Source of the DNA: Lepidodermella squamata
Lineage: Eukaryota; Gastrotricha
NCBI GenBank assembly: GCA_047495785.1
Contig: JBLDXI010000015.1
Location: 3,162,001 to 3,226,000 of the forward strand
Reading direction: 5' to 3'
DNA length: 64,000 nt
The notes below the pieces were generated by a model. The model did no database searches. It worked only from the letters and a program-made list of their open reading frames with translations, and had not been told where the DNA came from. This document shows positions 16,919 to 28,373 of this stretch, in pieces. The position numbers and the translations under genes were made by a program. Within the stretch, counting starts at the first letter, position 1. Every line of letters starts with the position of its first letter.

Positions 16919-16924
16919 AATAAA
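16919..16924 (+). terminator. Poly(A) signal of sushi gene B
   Basis: AATAAA, 43 nt after the stop codon. Confidence 0.6.
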
Positions 16925-17104
16925 TCATGCTATTTTGGAGCTTTTTTGGCTTGGCTTTTTCTCTCATTTGAAGTTTATTTTCGTGTTCATTTTTAGTCAA
17001 AACTTGAAACCCCCAAAACACGACTTGAGAATGAGAGTTGCAGTTGGATTATTTACTACTAAGCTTACATGCTGGCATTCTACTGCTTCTCACTGTTTTT
17101 GTTG

Positions 17105-17164
17105 CACGTGTTTTTGTTGCACGTGGGTGTTTGAGCATGCCACAACCACGTAACCACATATATA
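17105..17164 (+). promoter_or_regulatory. Promoter of sushi gene C: two CACGTG E-boxes and a TATA box
   Basis: The palindrome CACGTG occurs at 17105-17110 and 17120-17125 inside a directly repeated TTTTTGTTGCACGTG unit. A TATATA box at 17159-17164 follows, 55 nt before the ATG. E-boxes are bHLH-factor sites; function here is inferred from position. Confidence 0.45.
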
Positions 17165-17218
17165 CTGCGTCATCAATTTTCTGAGGTGAGCATATTGTAA
17201 TTTTTTAAGTTACCAGCA

Positions 17219-18984
17219 ATGATTTACCCTTTGATTTTAATCAGCAGCTGCCTAGCTGCGTTAGTTTCTTGCCAAAGTACCACTGTCTTCTGCAAAACTG
17301 GCCCACCTGCAGTGACCAATGCACTTATATTCCGATATGAGGCAAATGGTGCCGCCGTAGAGATAAATGAAAAAACGACGCCATCAAGTTTTCAATACAA
17401 AGCTGGTCAAGGGGTGAGGTACGCCTGTCAAAACGGTGGAAAAATGACTGGGTCGGCAGTGCTGAGTTGTCAAAATTCTGGTTTTTGGGGACCTGGTAAG
17501 CCGCCAACCTGCAGTGCCGGAACATCGGAACGCTCCTTGAGCACCGACTGCCGCAGCGCTCCGACAATCACGAACGGCGTTTGCCGACTGGAAGTTTCTG
17601 GCGGAGAGTATTCCAATGGTCTGCCAGTAGGCAGGCGTCGAAGGCAAACCACTCTAGTCCAATATGCGAATTGCGTTTGTAACAGTGGCTTCACGCTTCA
17701 GGGCACCCAGCGCCTCGCTTGCTCAACAGGTGGTTGGGGTGCCCTACCCAGTTGTCAAAGTAGATCTGTCAGCAGCTCTGGAAATTGCCAAGCAATCCCA
17801 ACAATCGCGAATGGAGATTGCGCATCAGCTGTTACTGACGGCGAATACAGTAACGGGTTACCCAGAAGCCTACCTGTAGGCACAAGCGTAGCCTCGGCAA
17901 CTAGCAGAAGGCTGCAATGTAGCTGCCGCAATGGCTTCACATTATCCGGCTCCAACATCGTAACTTGCAACTCTGGTGTGTGGTCTGCGCTACCGAATTG
18001 TCTCACAGCCAGCAGTTCAGCTATCAGTTGCCCTAACAGTGACCTACAAATTAGCAATGGTCTGTGCCAAGTTCAAGCGAGCTCGAGCGGTGAGTATTCC
18101 AACGGCCTGGGAGGAAGCAATCAAGTAGCGACTACGCAAGTCCTTAGATGCTCTTGCAATTCCGGCTACACTCTTTCTGGCTCGTCAAGTGTAGCATGCC
18201 TTTCAAGTGGGAGCTGGGCCACCTTACCGGCGTGTATCGTTGGCGGGGGAGGCGGTTCAGGTGGCCAGAAGTTTTGCGGATCGCCTCCCCAGGTGAACAA
18301 CGCTGACTGCTATAAAGGCGTACCAGGCGAGTCAGAAAGCGACGCCCTGGCAGTTCGAAGCCGCGTTCTGATTAACCTAACAACAAGATCAGGGGCCGTT
18401 TACACCGCAGGCGAGACAGTTCGTTTCATTTGTCGCGATGGTTTTACGATGAAAGGCAACAGTATAATGACATGCTTATCGAGTGGGGAATGGACGACAG
18501 CGCCTACTTGCACCCAAGCCGTTACATGTCCCAAGCCGCCTGCCGTCCCGGGCTCCGGATGCGACAACTGCGCAAGAGCTATGATAAGTTTTGTACCTGG
18601 GGATCAAGTTGGCTATGAATGCCGATCAGAGTAAGCAATACGCTTTATTGATACAAGATCGGCTAATTGAAATATCTCAATTCTAGTTACGTTCTGGTAG
18701 GAAATTATCTAATAACCTGTCAGGCTGATGGGACGTGGAGCACGCTACCTCAATGTGTTCTTCGCGCGACAACCACACCAACGGTTTGTATGGGACCACC
18801 TGTCATTCAGTTTGCTGGGTGTGATTGCGCTGATGACAATGCTGCTCTCAGAGCATTTAATGTTGGAGATCAAATCACCATAAGCTGCCGCGAAGGTTAT
18901 GTGAGAAGCGGCCCAGCTAGCGTCACATGTCAGTCGAATGGAAAATGGTCGACGTACCCCACTTGTAATCCTAGATCTGGCTGA
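17219..18984 (+). CDS. Secreted sushi (CCP) protein C, seven modules with basic cleavage site
   Basis: Two exons, 17219-18630 and 18687-18984, encode 569 residues. The signal peptide is MIYPLILISSCLAALVSCQ. Seven CCP modules are seen. Modules 2, 3 and 4 form a sub-family sharing GEYSNGL in the loop after the second Cys; in module 2 this is followed by GRRRRQ, a strong proprotein-convertase site inside the module. Module 5 has a long loop with a dense charged stretch. Modules 6 and 7 resemble the last modules of A and B (GCDNC and GCDC). A Gly/Ser-rich linker (GGGGGSGG) precedes module 5. The intron interrupts module 6. Secreted, no membrane anchor, ligand unknown. If the tetrabasic site is cut, the chains would stay joined by disulfides. 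Confidence 0.92.
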
Positions 18985-19918
18985 TATTTAAAGCACATTA
19001 ATTCAACTGATCTGATGAAAAAAAATAAATACTAATTTTCATTTGATGGCTTTTAAATGAAGGCTTTTAAAATTGAAATCACAATTATTCCATAATTTTC
19101 TGACAATTTCGGACGCTTAGACATAAAAGTCAATCTATGCGTGACCACTCAGAATTCGAGCTAGTTCCGCATCGATCACCGCGAGGCGAGCGAGAAATCA
19201 ATCGAGGAAAATGCTGAATCTACTTTATCGTGTATCTAATAGCTGCGACCATGCGCCTCGATCAACCTTTGTGCGTTCACTCTATCGGAAACCTGCTTTT
19301 ATCGGGCGATTGATGGCACTTTCCGTCGGGCGCAAGAGTTTTCTACCACTGTTATTTCTGCATACCCGAGCTTGACTTTAGTGACTTTCGAGGTACCAAA
19401 CTGTCGGATAAGCCTGATTTTCGTCGTAGGACACGAATGCATGAAGAACTCTGGGAGTAAAAGTGTTGCTGTAGTCACCGATAATTAATGTTTCTGTAGA
19501 CGAGGATCGATTTGAGAAACGATCACCCGAAGACGCAGTCTGTGTAACACATTAGCTTGAGGAATTTCGCTACATTACAGCGGGAAGCGTCGCATCCGCA
19601 ATTGTAACATGGCATGAATTTGTTTACAGCACGACATTTGACTCGAGCAACGGGCGCCGTTCTCTCAGCCTGAAAATATTCTGTTCGCCACGTTAGACAC
19701 GAGCGCCCCTGGTGGTGTGAAAAAGCCTGCCGCTTCTTGTTTTTTTCGAAAGAAGTCTCGCTTTCATCAACTACATGGGTAATTAAATGTGTGGCAGTAC
19801 ATTTCAGGATGCATGCAATTTCGCGATGTAGCGTCCGCTTTCACGCGATTTCAGGCTTATATAAAGGCAGCAGAACAGTATAACGACCATCAAGTCAGTT
19901 TTGGTCTTACTCGATACA
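18985..19918. other. Flank between sushi genes C and D
   Basis: Contains an AATAAA for gene C at 19024-19029 and the upstream region of gene D. From about 19575 it is recognisably but imperfectly similar to 24742-25024 upstream of the second copy of gene D. No gene seen. Confidence 0.5.
19858..19865 (+). promoter_or_regulatory. TATA box of sushi gene D
   Basis: TATATAAA, 54 nt before the ATG at 19919, followed by a TCAGTT initiator-like site near 19894. The duplicate copy has the same arrangement at 25056. Confidence 0.65.
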
Positions 19919-21739
19919 ATGTTGAAGGCTGTTCTCTCCTTTGCCCTTCTGGGCGTTGCTTGCTTCTTCCTCAGTTCTGTCGATGGCCGTCAGTGCGGCA
20001 ATCCGCCATTTGTCTACTGTGGCAACTGCTCAACCAAGCCATGGGCGGATTCCAGCGCAACGTCTTTCATTGTCAAAACTAGCGAAGTCAAGGATCTTCA
20101 ACTCTACGACCCCAATACTGTTGTTTACTACAAGCCGATCAACTCCAGCTGGGTTTTCACCGGTCCGGTTTCAGTCACATGCCAGACTAACGGTACCTGG
20201 ACTCAGAGCCCAACTTGCGAGATGATCTGCGCGCCCCCAACTGTGTCTTTCGGTACATGCGTTGGCGCCAAATTGGGCGGGAGGTACTTCCGAGTTCGAG
20301 ACCAAGCAAACTGCACCTGTCAAGCCGGCTACATGCGCTCAACTGGTGTTCTGAACCCGACGTGTAAAGAGTGGAATACTTGGCTGAACCCGCCAACATG
20401 CAAACCCATTGTTACGACCACCACCCTATTCCCTGGCTGCGCTAAGTTACCTTTAGTCGCTTACGGTACCTGCACAAGGATCAACACTACAAATCCACGC
20501 ATCGCCCTGGGTGAGGAAGTTTCTTGCTCATGCAACTCCGGATACTTCGTGAGCGCTACAGCAACACTGTCTGGTCGTAAACGTCGTGACGCTCTGTGGC
20601 CAACCAGCGCACGCGCTAGATGCATCGGAAATGACAAGTATTTTGCGTTAATTTTTGAAGGCAACTTGAGTTATTACCCCTCGCTAACCTCTCAGATTCA
20701 ACAACGTTCCCACATGCAAGCCTATAACTACAACCACCCTCGCTCCTATATGCGCAAGGCCGAAGGACGTTCCTAATACTGGTTGCGAGGGAAGCAACTG
20801 TATCGGTGGCGCCGACAACAAACAGATCTTTAAAATCGGAGAGGCCGTTACATTTACAGTAGGCTGACGAGCTGCCATTACTCAGAAGTCAAATTGTTAT
20901 TAATTTTCAGTGCAATCCTGGCTTCCAAATGTCTGGAAATCCCACGATTACTTGTCAGACCAATGGCGTCTGGTCCAAATCTCCAACCTGCGTCCGAATT
21001 GCCACAACCACCCGTGCTGCCGGCTGCGGCAAGGCTCCCGTTATTGCCGGAGGCGTTTGCCACGCCGAAGAAGGTGATGACGATAACGATGTTGACATCG
21101 GACGCACGGTAATTCAAGAGCCAATATATTATGCATGAAGTATAAATTCTGTCCTCAACCTTTAAGGTTTCCTGCGCCTGCAACGATGAAGATGACTACT
21201 GGTTTATTGGAGATCGCACTCTCAAGTGCCAATCTACCAGGACATTTTCAGGCGTCGTGCCAAAGTGCATGAAGATGACCACCACCCTGAAACCTATCTG
21301 CACGCTGTCTGCTTTGGACACTCTGGTTAATGGCTACTGCCAGTCAGCCGCGAATGACGGCGCGACCGACTTTGATGTCGGAGAGAAGGCTACTTGCGGC
21401 TGTGACGCAGGGTACCTAACCAATGGACTGAAAGGTGCAACTGTCACCCTGACCTGCAAGGGCATGAACCAGTGGGATGGTAACAGGCCATCGTGCACCT
21501 TCAGCTCGACTACCGCAAGACCTGTGTGCGCTTTCCCGAGTGAAATCTCAGGCGGATATTGCGAGGTTGATGGTCGTGAAAACGAAGATGACTTCGTCAA
21601 TGTCGGCGAATCTTTCACTTGCGCTTGCGATGCTGGTAAGAAATTCCCAGCCGGCGTGTCTGGCAAGGTCAAGTGCATCGGTATGAAGACATACGATGTC
21701 GCCTTGCCTTCTTGCAGTCAGCAGACCATCGGCGGCTAA
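19919..21739 (+). CDS. Secreted sushi (CCP) protein D, seven modules (copy 1)
   Basis: Four exons, 19919-20637, 20696-20858, 20911-21108 and 21167-21739, encode 550 residues. Splicing is needed: the first exon read straight through meets a stop at 20774. The ATG at 19919 opens a signal peptide (MLKAVLSFALLGVACFFLSS). Seven CCP modules are visible, several with acidic loops (EEGDDDNDVD, ENEDD). Module 3 contains GRKRRD, a convertase-type site within the module. TTTT linkers connect modules 2/3, 3/4, 4/5 and 5/6. The end is SCSQQTIGG with no membrane anchor, so the product is secreted. Introns interrupt modules 3, 4 and 5. The 3.0-kb segment including promoter, introns and 3' flank is repeated almost exactly at 25025-28028. 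Confidence 0.92.
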
Positions 21740-22780
21740 CTCTTCCATCCCCATGGCAGACTTTGACAGCAATTATTTATTCCGGTGATTTCTGCTATAA
21801 GCACATGCAATAAAAGTGATGATATTCAAGGTACAATGTGACGCGAATTTTGGGATTAAGTTTCACTATACACAGCATTTGAGCCAGCATTCAAATATTG
21901 CAAATATTAATGAACCTTAGTAGGTGTTGCGGGCCCTGTTTGCAATTTTCATCAAGACATCAAGATGGCTGCAAAAGTCGTTGATCGGCGAACAACAATA
22001 ATGAAGGGAACGGCTTGGTGTTCAGTCATTTCAAGGTCGGCGATATCAATGCAAATTGTCAATCTCCCTTGGCAGACTTGAGTTCATTTGTCAACTTTTG
22101 TTTGGAAGAAATGTCTCAACAACCAAGCACCTTCAGTGAGCAGTGACGCCTGCCATTTTTCAGCTGCATGAGCCGAGCCAGTATGAAATGCGTCACTTCG
22201 AACAGATGTTCAAACAGGTCTTTGTGTCCCTGCGCGATACGCTAGTCTGAGTTCCGATGCCCCGATTTATGAAACCAGCTTCTTCTGATGCAAAACCAGC
22301 TAAAACGACCCATGAACTCCGCGAGGCTTCATACTTTTTATCAGTATGTATTACATATCGCGAAAAATTGCCTGCTAAATGATCTCAATGGACAATAACT
22401 TTTGCTCTGATTCATTTTGTCTGCTTATTACACTTTGTTTTTCCTAGTTGTTTTCCCTAACATTGTGAAGCTGCCCTCTCGTGGGCGTAATAGTTGCTTC
22501 ACAATAAATACATAACTAAATAAATTTCCAATAAATGGATTTAAGGCTTAATTTCAGGGAAATGTTGTCCTGAGAAGTCGAATCGGATAACAAAAGCTCT
22601 AGATATGAAGCCAGTAACTGCAGAAACCTAACATCGTAATTCTGTAGAAGAATATTCCAACAAGGAAATCTCATCGAAACACCAGATTATCAGGCTGAGT
22701 ATGCGCGCTGATTGTGAAGTCTAACTTTCTTAGTGAAAACCTAAGCAATAAGGAACGTTTCGATTATTTTGTTTACTATA
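21740..22780. other. 3' flank of sushi gene D copy 1
   Basis: AATAAA at 21809-21814 is the probable poly(A) signal. The rest is part of the duplicated block and shows no coding frame that I can support. Confidence 0.5.
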
Positions 22781-24350
22781 TTAACACCGACGAGAAGCGT
22801 TTGACACAGCAGCCGTTATTATATGTGTTAGGATATCTAATGTATCTAAAAAGTTTTCCGAGATGAAGATATCCTCTTTATTGGCTTTATTTTCCTCTTC
22901 GTTATTGGCGTCAACGTCAACGAACTCGATCTCAACGTCGGCAGCAGGTTCTTCGAATGAAGCTGGAGCGACATTAGAGTCCAATTCGCTTATAATCTTC
23001 AGCTTTTGACTAACTCGCCGGCGTTTTTTCAACGTTCGCCAAACGTTGCAGGCCTTTTGAAAAGGAAACGAGACAACTTCGATTGCCATAACGCTGATTC
23101 TCATCAACTGATCCAAATGAAAGGGCAGCAGGCGATTTCGGTGCTTATTCTTGATATGATTCATTGTGGAGAATCCTCGCTCGCAGTCAGCCGAAGATGC
23201 CACGAAGCTCATGAACACAGCCACCACAACTTTTGTATGCTATCAGGCACGTTAGGCATGGTAAAAAATCACTTGAAAGTGGCGAGGAGAGGCATGAATC
23301 GATCTGCGTTGCCCTTGGAAGCTTTGATGTAGAACGGTGGCCGGTGGCAATAAAAGGAGCTTTTTGACAGCCTGCCAGTCTTCAACAAATTGAGCTCGGC
23401 TTCGTGAGAGAATCGTTAAACAGTATTTGGCGTCAGTCGCTGTGACTTAGTCATTTCCATGCACGCTCCTGAAATTCAATTCAACATATAAAACTTTGGA
23501 AGATTTTCAGATTGTTAACTTAATTACCTGTCTTCGGCAAGTTTGACCAATGCTGGATCGAATGCCATGAAATTCAAGAGGGAAGCGTCATCGGTAAACC
23601 GACTTAGCTCATCACGAACAACGCCGCACAGCCTGGTAAAATGGCCACTCAGCTGGTCTCTCTCAAATTCGGCAACTTTATTCGGCGATGATTGAACAGC
23701 TTTTTCGATCCACGTGTTCACGTTGCTGGAAAGAGTGATAAAGTTGCACACGCACATGACTTCGGTTTGAGCAGTTATCGGATCCAAATCGGAAGCTTGC
23801 AGGAATTTGCTGAGCTGGGCCAAACATTCGAGCAAATAGCCGAAAACGGTTAGCCTTAAAATGAGTTTACTTTCATTTTACGATGAAATCCCGACCCCAA
23901 AGCTCTGCTGTTTGCATCGGGCGCAGTCTTCGCCTCGCTGTCAATAAAAGCCAACAAAGCATCAAATTGACGCGTGATCGAATTGACTGCTTCAGAGCGG
24001 CTTAACCATTAACCATCGAATAGTATGAACCTGCTTCACGGCCACCGTTCAATCACTTTACCAATCTCCGCAAATCTTGTTTTCCTGTCTGCCGAATGAG
24101 AAGTTTTTGTAGATTGATCGAATCGGCCTTTCCAGAATCTTGAACAGCTTGCAAAACTTGTTTTTGATGGCATCATTCCAAAGCTTCATTATGAGCCATA
24201 CAATGTTGGTCAATCATCGACGGGCAATGCTTTCTCATCAACACTCCTACCCCTCTCTTCTTACCCCGCATCACAGATGCTCCATCTGTCACCAACTGTA
24301 CGCACTTTTTAAACTTTTAAAGATTATTGAATGGAATGGCGACCCCTTCT
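22781..24350 (-). pseudogene. Decayed hAT-family transposase
   Basis: On the minus strand three open segments read as parts of one hAT transposase. At 24293-24176 VTDGASVMRGKKRGVGVLMR is followed by a CMAHNEALE motif, typical of the catalytic RNase-H-like core. At 23835-23524 lies a helical segment (SKFLQASDLDPITAQ). At 23227-22781 lies the C-terminal dimerisation region with SSADCERGFSTMNHIKNK. Segments are in different frames and separated by stop codons (for example TGA at 24175-24173), so no active protein is made. I could not see terminal inverted repeats or the 8-bp target duplication expected for hAT elements. The element sits between the two copies of sushi gene D, and the 3' end of its frame is included in the duplicated block. 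Confidence 0.8.
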
Positions 24351-25116
24351 CCTTGCACATTCCGTCATAACTTCGACGGAGGGCCGATATCCAAGCCGCT
24401 AGCTCTCGGAGCGGAATTCCTGAGGATTAGAGGAATCGTATTCCCCAAGATGCTTCATGATTATAGTAAAACACTAGCGTGATTGAGCCGAAGAAAGATA
24501 TTTTCGCTTATTTGCAGACCCCCCCCTACAAAAGTGAACGACGTTTTTCCGCGTTTTTCCGCATGTTTTTCACTTCAAATTAAATTTGTATTTGAAAACA
24601 AATTTAAAAACTAAAATAAGAAAGAAATCAGAATTTAAAAAAATATTTTGTGTATATTTGTGCATAATTTTCTCCCCCAAATTGACATTACTCAGCCTGT
24701 AGCCGAGTACTGTCAGGGATACCCTGTTTTTGTCATAAAATTGCGGGAAGCGTCGCATCCGCGATTGTATGGCATGATCTTGTCAATGCTCGACATTTCA
24801 CTTGAGGAAATCTAACTTGATATGCGCCGTTTTCTCCACCTGTAAAACGTCGGTTCGCCACGTTGGACGCGAGCGACCCAGGTGATGTTTTAACGCTCTG
24901 CCGCTTCTTGTTTTTTCTAAAGAAGTCTCGCTCTCATCAGCTATAGGGGTTTTTTAATGCCTAGCCATGCATTTCAGGCTACATGAGATTTCGCGCTATA
25001 GCGCCCGTGGGTATCGCCACGCGGTGTAGCGTCCGCTTTCACGCGATTTCAGGCTTATATAAAGGCAGCAGAACAGTATAACAACCATCAAGTCAGTTTT
25101 GGTCTTACTCGATACA
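24351..25116. other. Upstream region of sushi gene E
   Basis: No gene seen. From about 24742 the sequence is a diverged relative of 19575-19826; from 25025 it becomes identical to copy 1. Confidence 0.5.
25056..25063 (+). promoter_or_regulatory. TATA box of sushi gene E
   Basis: TATATAAA, identical in sequence and spacing to the box at 19858. Confidence 0.65.
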
Positions 25117-26937
25117 ATGTTGAAGGCTGTTCTCTCCTTTGCCCTTCTGGGCGTTGCTTGCTTCTTCCTCAGTTCTGTCGATGGCCGTCAGTGCGGCAAT
25201 CCGCCATTTGTCTACTGTGGCAACTGCTCAACCAAGCCATGGGCGGATTCCAGCGCAACGTCTTTCATTGTCAAAACTAGCGAAGTCAAGGATCTTCAAC
25301 TCTACGACCCCAATACTGTTGTTTACTACAAGCCGATCAACTCCAGCTGGGTTTTCACCGGTCCGGTTTCAGTCACATGCCAGACTAACGGTACCTGGAC
25401 TCAGAGCCCAACTTGCGAGATGATCTGCGCGCCCCCAACTGTGTCTTTCGGTACATGCGTTGGCGCCAAATTGGGCGGGAGGTACTTCCGAGTTCGAGAC
25501 CAAGCAAACTGCACCTGTCAAGCCGGCTACATGCGCTCAACTGGTGTTCTGAACCCGACGTGTAAAGAGTGGAATACTTGGCTGAACCCGCCAACATGCA
25601 AACCCATTGTTACGACCACCACCCTATTCCCTGGCTGCGCTAAGTTACCTTTAGTCGCTTACGGTACCTGCACAAGGATCAACACTACAAATCCACGCAT
25701 CGCCCTGGGTGAGGAAGTTTCTTGCACATGCAACTCCGGATACTTCGTGAGCGCTACAGCAACACTGTCTGGTCGTAAACGTCGTGACGCTCTGTGGCCA
25801 ACCAGCGCACGCGCTAGATGCATCGGAAATGACAAGTATTTTGCGTTAATTTTTGAAGGCAACTTGAGTTATTACCCCTCGCTAACCTCTCAGATTCAAC
25901 AACGTTCCCACATGCAAGCCTATAACTACAACCACCCTCGCTCCTATATGCGCAAGGCCGAAGGACGTTCCTAATACTGGTTGCGAGGGAAGCAACTGTA
26001 TCGGTGGCGCCGACAACAAACAGATCTTTAAAATCGGAGAGGCCGTTACATTTACAGTAGGCTGACGAGCTGCCATTACTCAGAAGTCAAATTGTTATTA
26101 ATTTTCAGTGCAATCCTGGCTTCCAAATGTCTGGAAATCCCACGATTACTTGTCAGACCAATGGCGTCTGGTCCAAATCTCCAACCTGCGTCCGAATTGC
26201 CACAACCACCCGTGCTGCCGGCTGCGGCAAGGCTCCCGTTATTGCCGGAGGCGTTTGCCACGCCGAAGAAGGTGATGACGATAACGATGTTGACATCGGA
26301 CGCACGGTAATTCAAGAGCCAATATATTATGCATGAAGTATAAATTCTGTCCTCAACCTTTAAGGTTTCCTGCGCCTGCAACGATGAAGATGACTACTGG
26401 TTTATTGGAGATCGCACTCTCAAGTGCCAATCTACCAGGACATTTTCAGGCGTCGTGCCAAAGTGCATGAAGATGACCACCACCCTGAAACCTATCTGCA
26501 CGCTGTCTGCTTTGGACACTCTGGTTAATGGCTACTGCCAGTCAGCCGCGAATGACGGCGCGACCGACTTTGATGTCGGAGAGAAGGCTACTTGCGGCTG
26601 TGACGCAGGGTACCTAACCAATGGACTGAAAGGTGCAACTGTCACCCTGACCTGCAAGGGCATGAACCAGTGGGATGGTAACAGGCCATCGTGCACCTTC
26701 AGCTCGACTACCGCAAGACCTGTGTGCGCTTTCCCGAGTGAAATCTCAGGCGGATATTGCGAGGTTGATGGTCGTGAAAACGAAGATGACTTCGTCAATG
26801 TCGGCGAATCTTTCACTTGCGCTTGCGATGCTGGTAAGAAATTCCCAGCCGGCGTGTCTGGCAAGGTCAAGTGCATCGGTATGAAGACATACGATGTCGC
26901 CTTGCCTTCTTGCAGTCAGCAGACCATCAGCGGCTAA
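25117..26937 (+). CDS. Secreted sushi (CCP) protein E, seven modules (copy 2 of D)
   Basis: Four exons, 25117-25835, 25894-26056, 26109-26306 and 26365-26937, encode 550 residues. It differs from protein D at only two positions that I can see: Ser to Thr in module 3 (SCSCNSG becomes SCTCNSG) and Gly to Ser at the next-to-last residue (TIGG becomes TISG). Intron sequences are identical. Everything said of protein D applies: signal peptide, seven CCP modules, acidic loops and the GRKRRD site. It is either a very recent duplicate, a copy kept identical by gene conversion, or an assembly duplication of one locus. The diverged upstream flank and the transposon lying between the copies argue for two genuine loci. 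Confidence 0.9.
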
Positions 26938-28373
26938 CTCTTCCATCCCCATGGCAGACTTTGACAGCAATTATTTATTCCGGTGATTTCTGCTATAAGC
27001 ACATGCAATAAAAGTGATGATATTCAAGGTACAATGTGACGCGAATTTTGGGATTAAGTTTCACTATACACAGCATTTGAGCCAGCATTCAAATATTGCA
27101 AATATTAATGAACCTTAGTAGGTGTTGCGGGCCCTGTTTGCAATTTTCATCAAGACATCAAGATGGCTGCAAAAGTCGTTGATCGGCGAACAACAATAAT
27201 GAAGGGAACGGCTTGGTGTTCAGTCATTTCAAGGTCGGCGATATCAATGCAAATTGTCAATCTCCCTTGGCAGACTTGAGTTCATTTGTCAACTTTTGTT
27301 TGGAAGAAATGTCTCAACAACCAAGCACCTTCAGTGAGCAGTGACGCCTGCCATTTTTCAGCTGCATGAGCCGAGCCAGTATGAAATGCGTCACTTCGAA
27401 CAGATGTTCAAACAGGTCTTTGTGTCCCTGCGCGATACGCTAGTCTGAGCGATGCCCCGATTTATGAAACCAGCTTCTTCTGATGCAAAACCAGCTAAAA
27501 CGACCCATGAACTCCGCGAGGCTTCATACTTTTTATCAGTATGTATTACATATCGCGAAAAATTGCCTGCTAAATGATCTCAATGGACAATAACTTTTGC
27601 TCTGATTCATTTTGTCTGCTTATTACACTTTGTTTTTCCTAGTTGTTTTCCCTAACATTGTGAAGCTGCCCTCTCGTGGGCGTAATAGTTGCTTCACAAT
27701 AAATACATAACTAAATAAATTTCCAATAAATGGATTTAAGGCTTAATTTCAGGGAAATGTTGTCCTGAGAAGTCGAATCGGATAACAAAAGCTCTAGATA
27801 TGAAGCCAGTAACTGCAGAAACCTAACATCGTAATTCTGTAGAAGAATATTCCAACAAGGAAATCTCATCGAAACACCAGATTATCAGGCTGAGTATGCG
27901 CGCTGATTGTGAAGTCTAACTTTCTTAGTGAAAACCTAAGCAATAAGGAACGTTTCGATTATTTTGTTTACTATATTAACACCGACGAGAAGCGTTTGAC
28001 ACAGCAGCCGTTATTATATGTGTTAGGAGTAAGACTTAAATTCCACATTCGCCATTAATTCGCCATGTCAGCTGCATTTTATCATACGGTATTCCGTCCG
28101 CTTTTTCAGCTTTCCCCGATGCTATTTTCATATTGAAGTGTTAATGCTTGTGATGTTTCATCTACTCCCACGGCTTTAGAGCGGCCGTTAGCTTATTATC
28201 AAATCCCTGCCACGAAAAATATAAACTGCTGCTTCTCATGTATGCCTTCCAGAAATTTAAAACCCAGGTAGAGGCAGAAACAGGATGGTAACTTGCTAAC
28301 GGAAGTTATACACCCGGTATTATAAGAATTTCCTCACGCAAATGCTGCTTTTGGATTCTTGATCACTGTGGCG
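26938..28373. other. 3' flank of sushi gene E and promoter of gene F
   Basis: AATAAA at 27007-27012 probably ends gene E. The rest to 28028 repeats the flank of copy 1. A TATTATAAG box at 28319-28327 lies about 50 nt before the ATG of gene F. Confidence 0.5.

Larger units (their letters stand above)
19827..22833 (+). repeat. Near-identical 3.0-kb direct repeat, copy 1
   Basis: This block, holding the promoter, all exons and introns of sushi gene D and about 1.1 kb of 3' flank, matches 25025-28028. By eye I find three single-base differences (5' leader, T20528/A25726, G21731/A26929) and one 3-nt indel near 22250. The right edge lies inside the end of a hAT transposase frame. Confidence 0.9.
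25025..28028 (+). repeat. Near-identical 3.0-kb direct repeat, copy 2
   Basis: Second copy of 19827-22833, offset 5,198 nt before and 5,195 nt after the 3-nt indel. Similarity stops abruptly at 28028, where copy 1 continues into the hAT transposase frame and copy 2 does not. Confidence 0.9.

Noticed and set aside
20696-20776. Continuous frame suggesting that sushi protein D ends at 20776 after 285 residues
   Set aside because: The last part has lost the CCP pattern. A 58-nt intron at 20638-20695 restores module 3 and continues through three more exons.
23006-23332. 108-codon plus-strand frame
   Set aside because: Antisense to the hAT transposase remnant.
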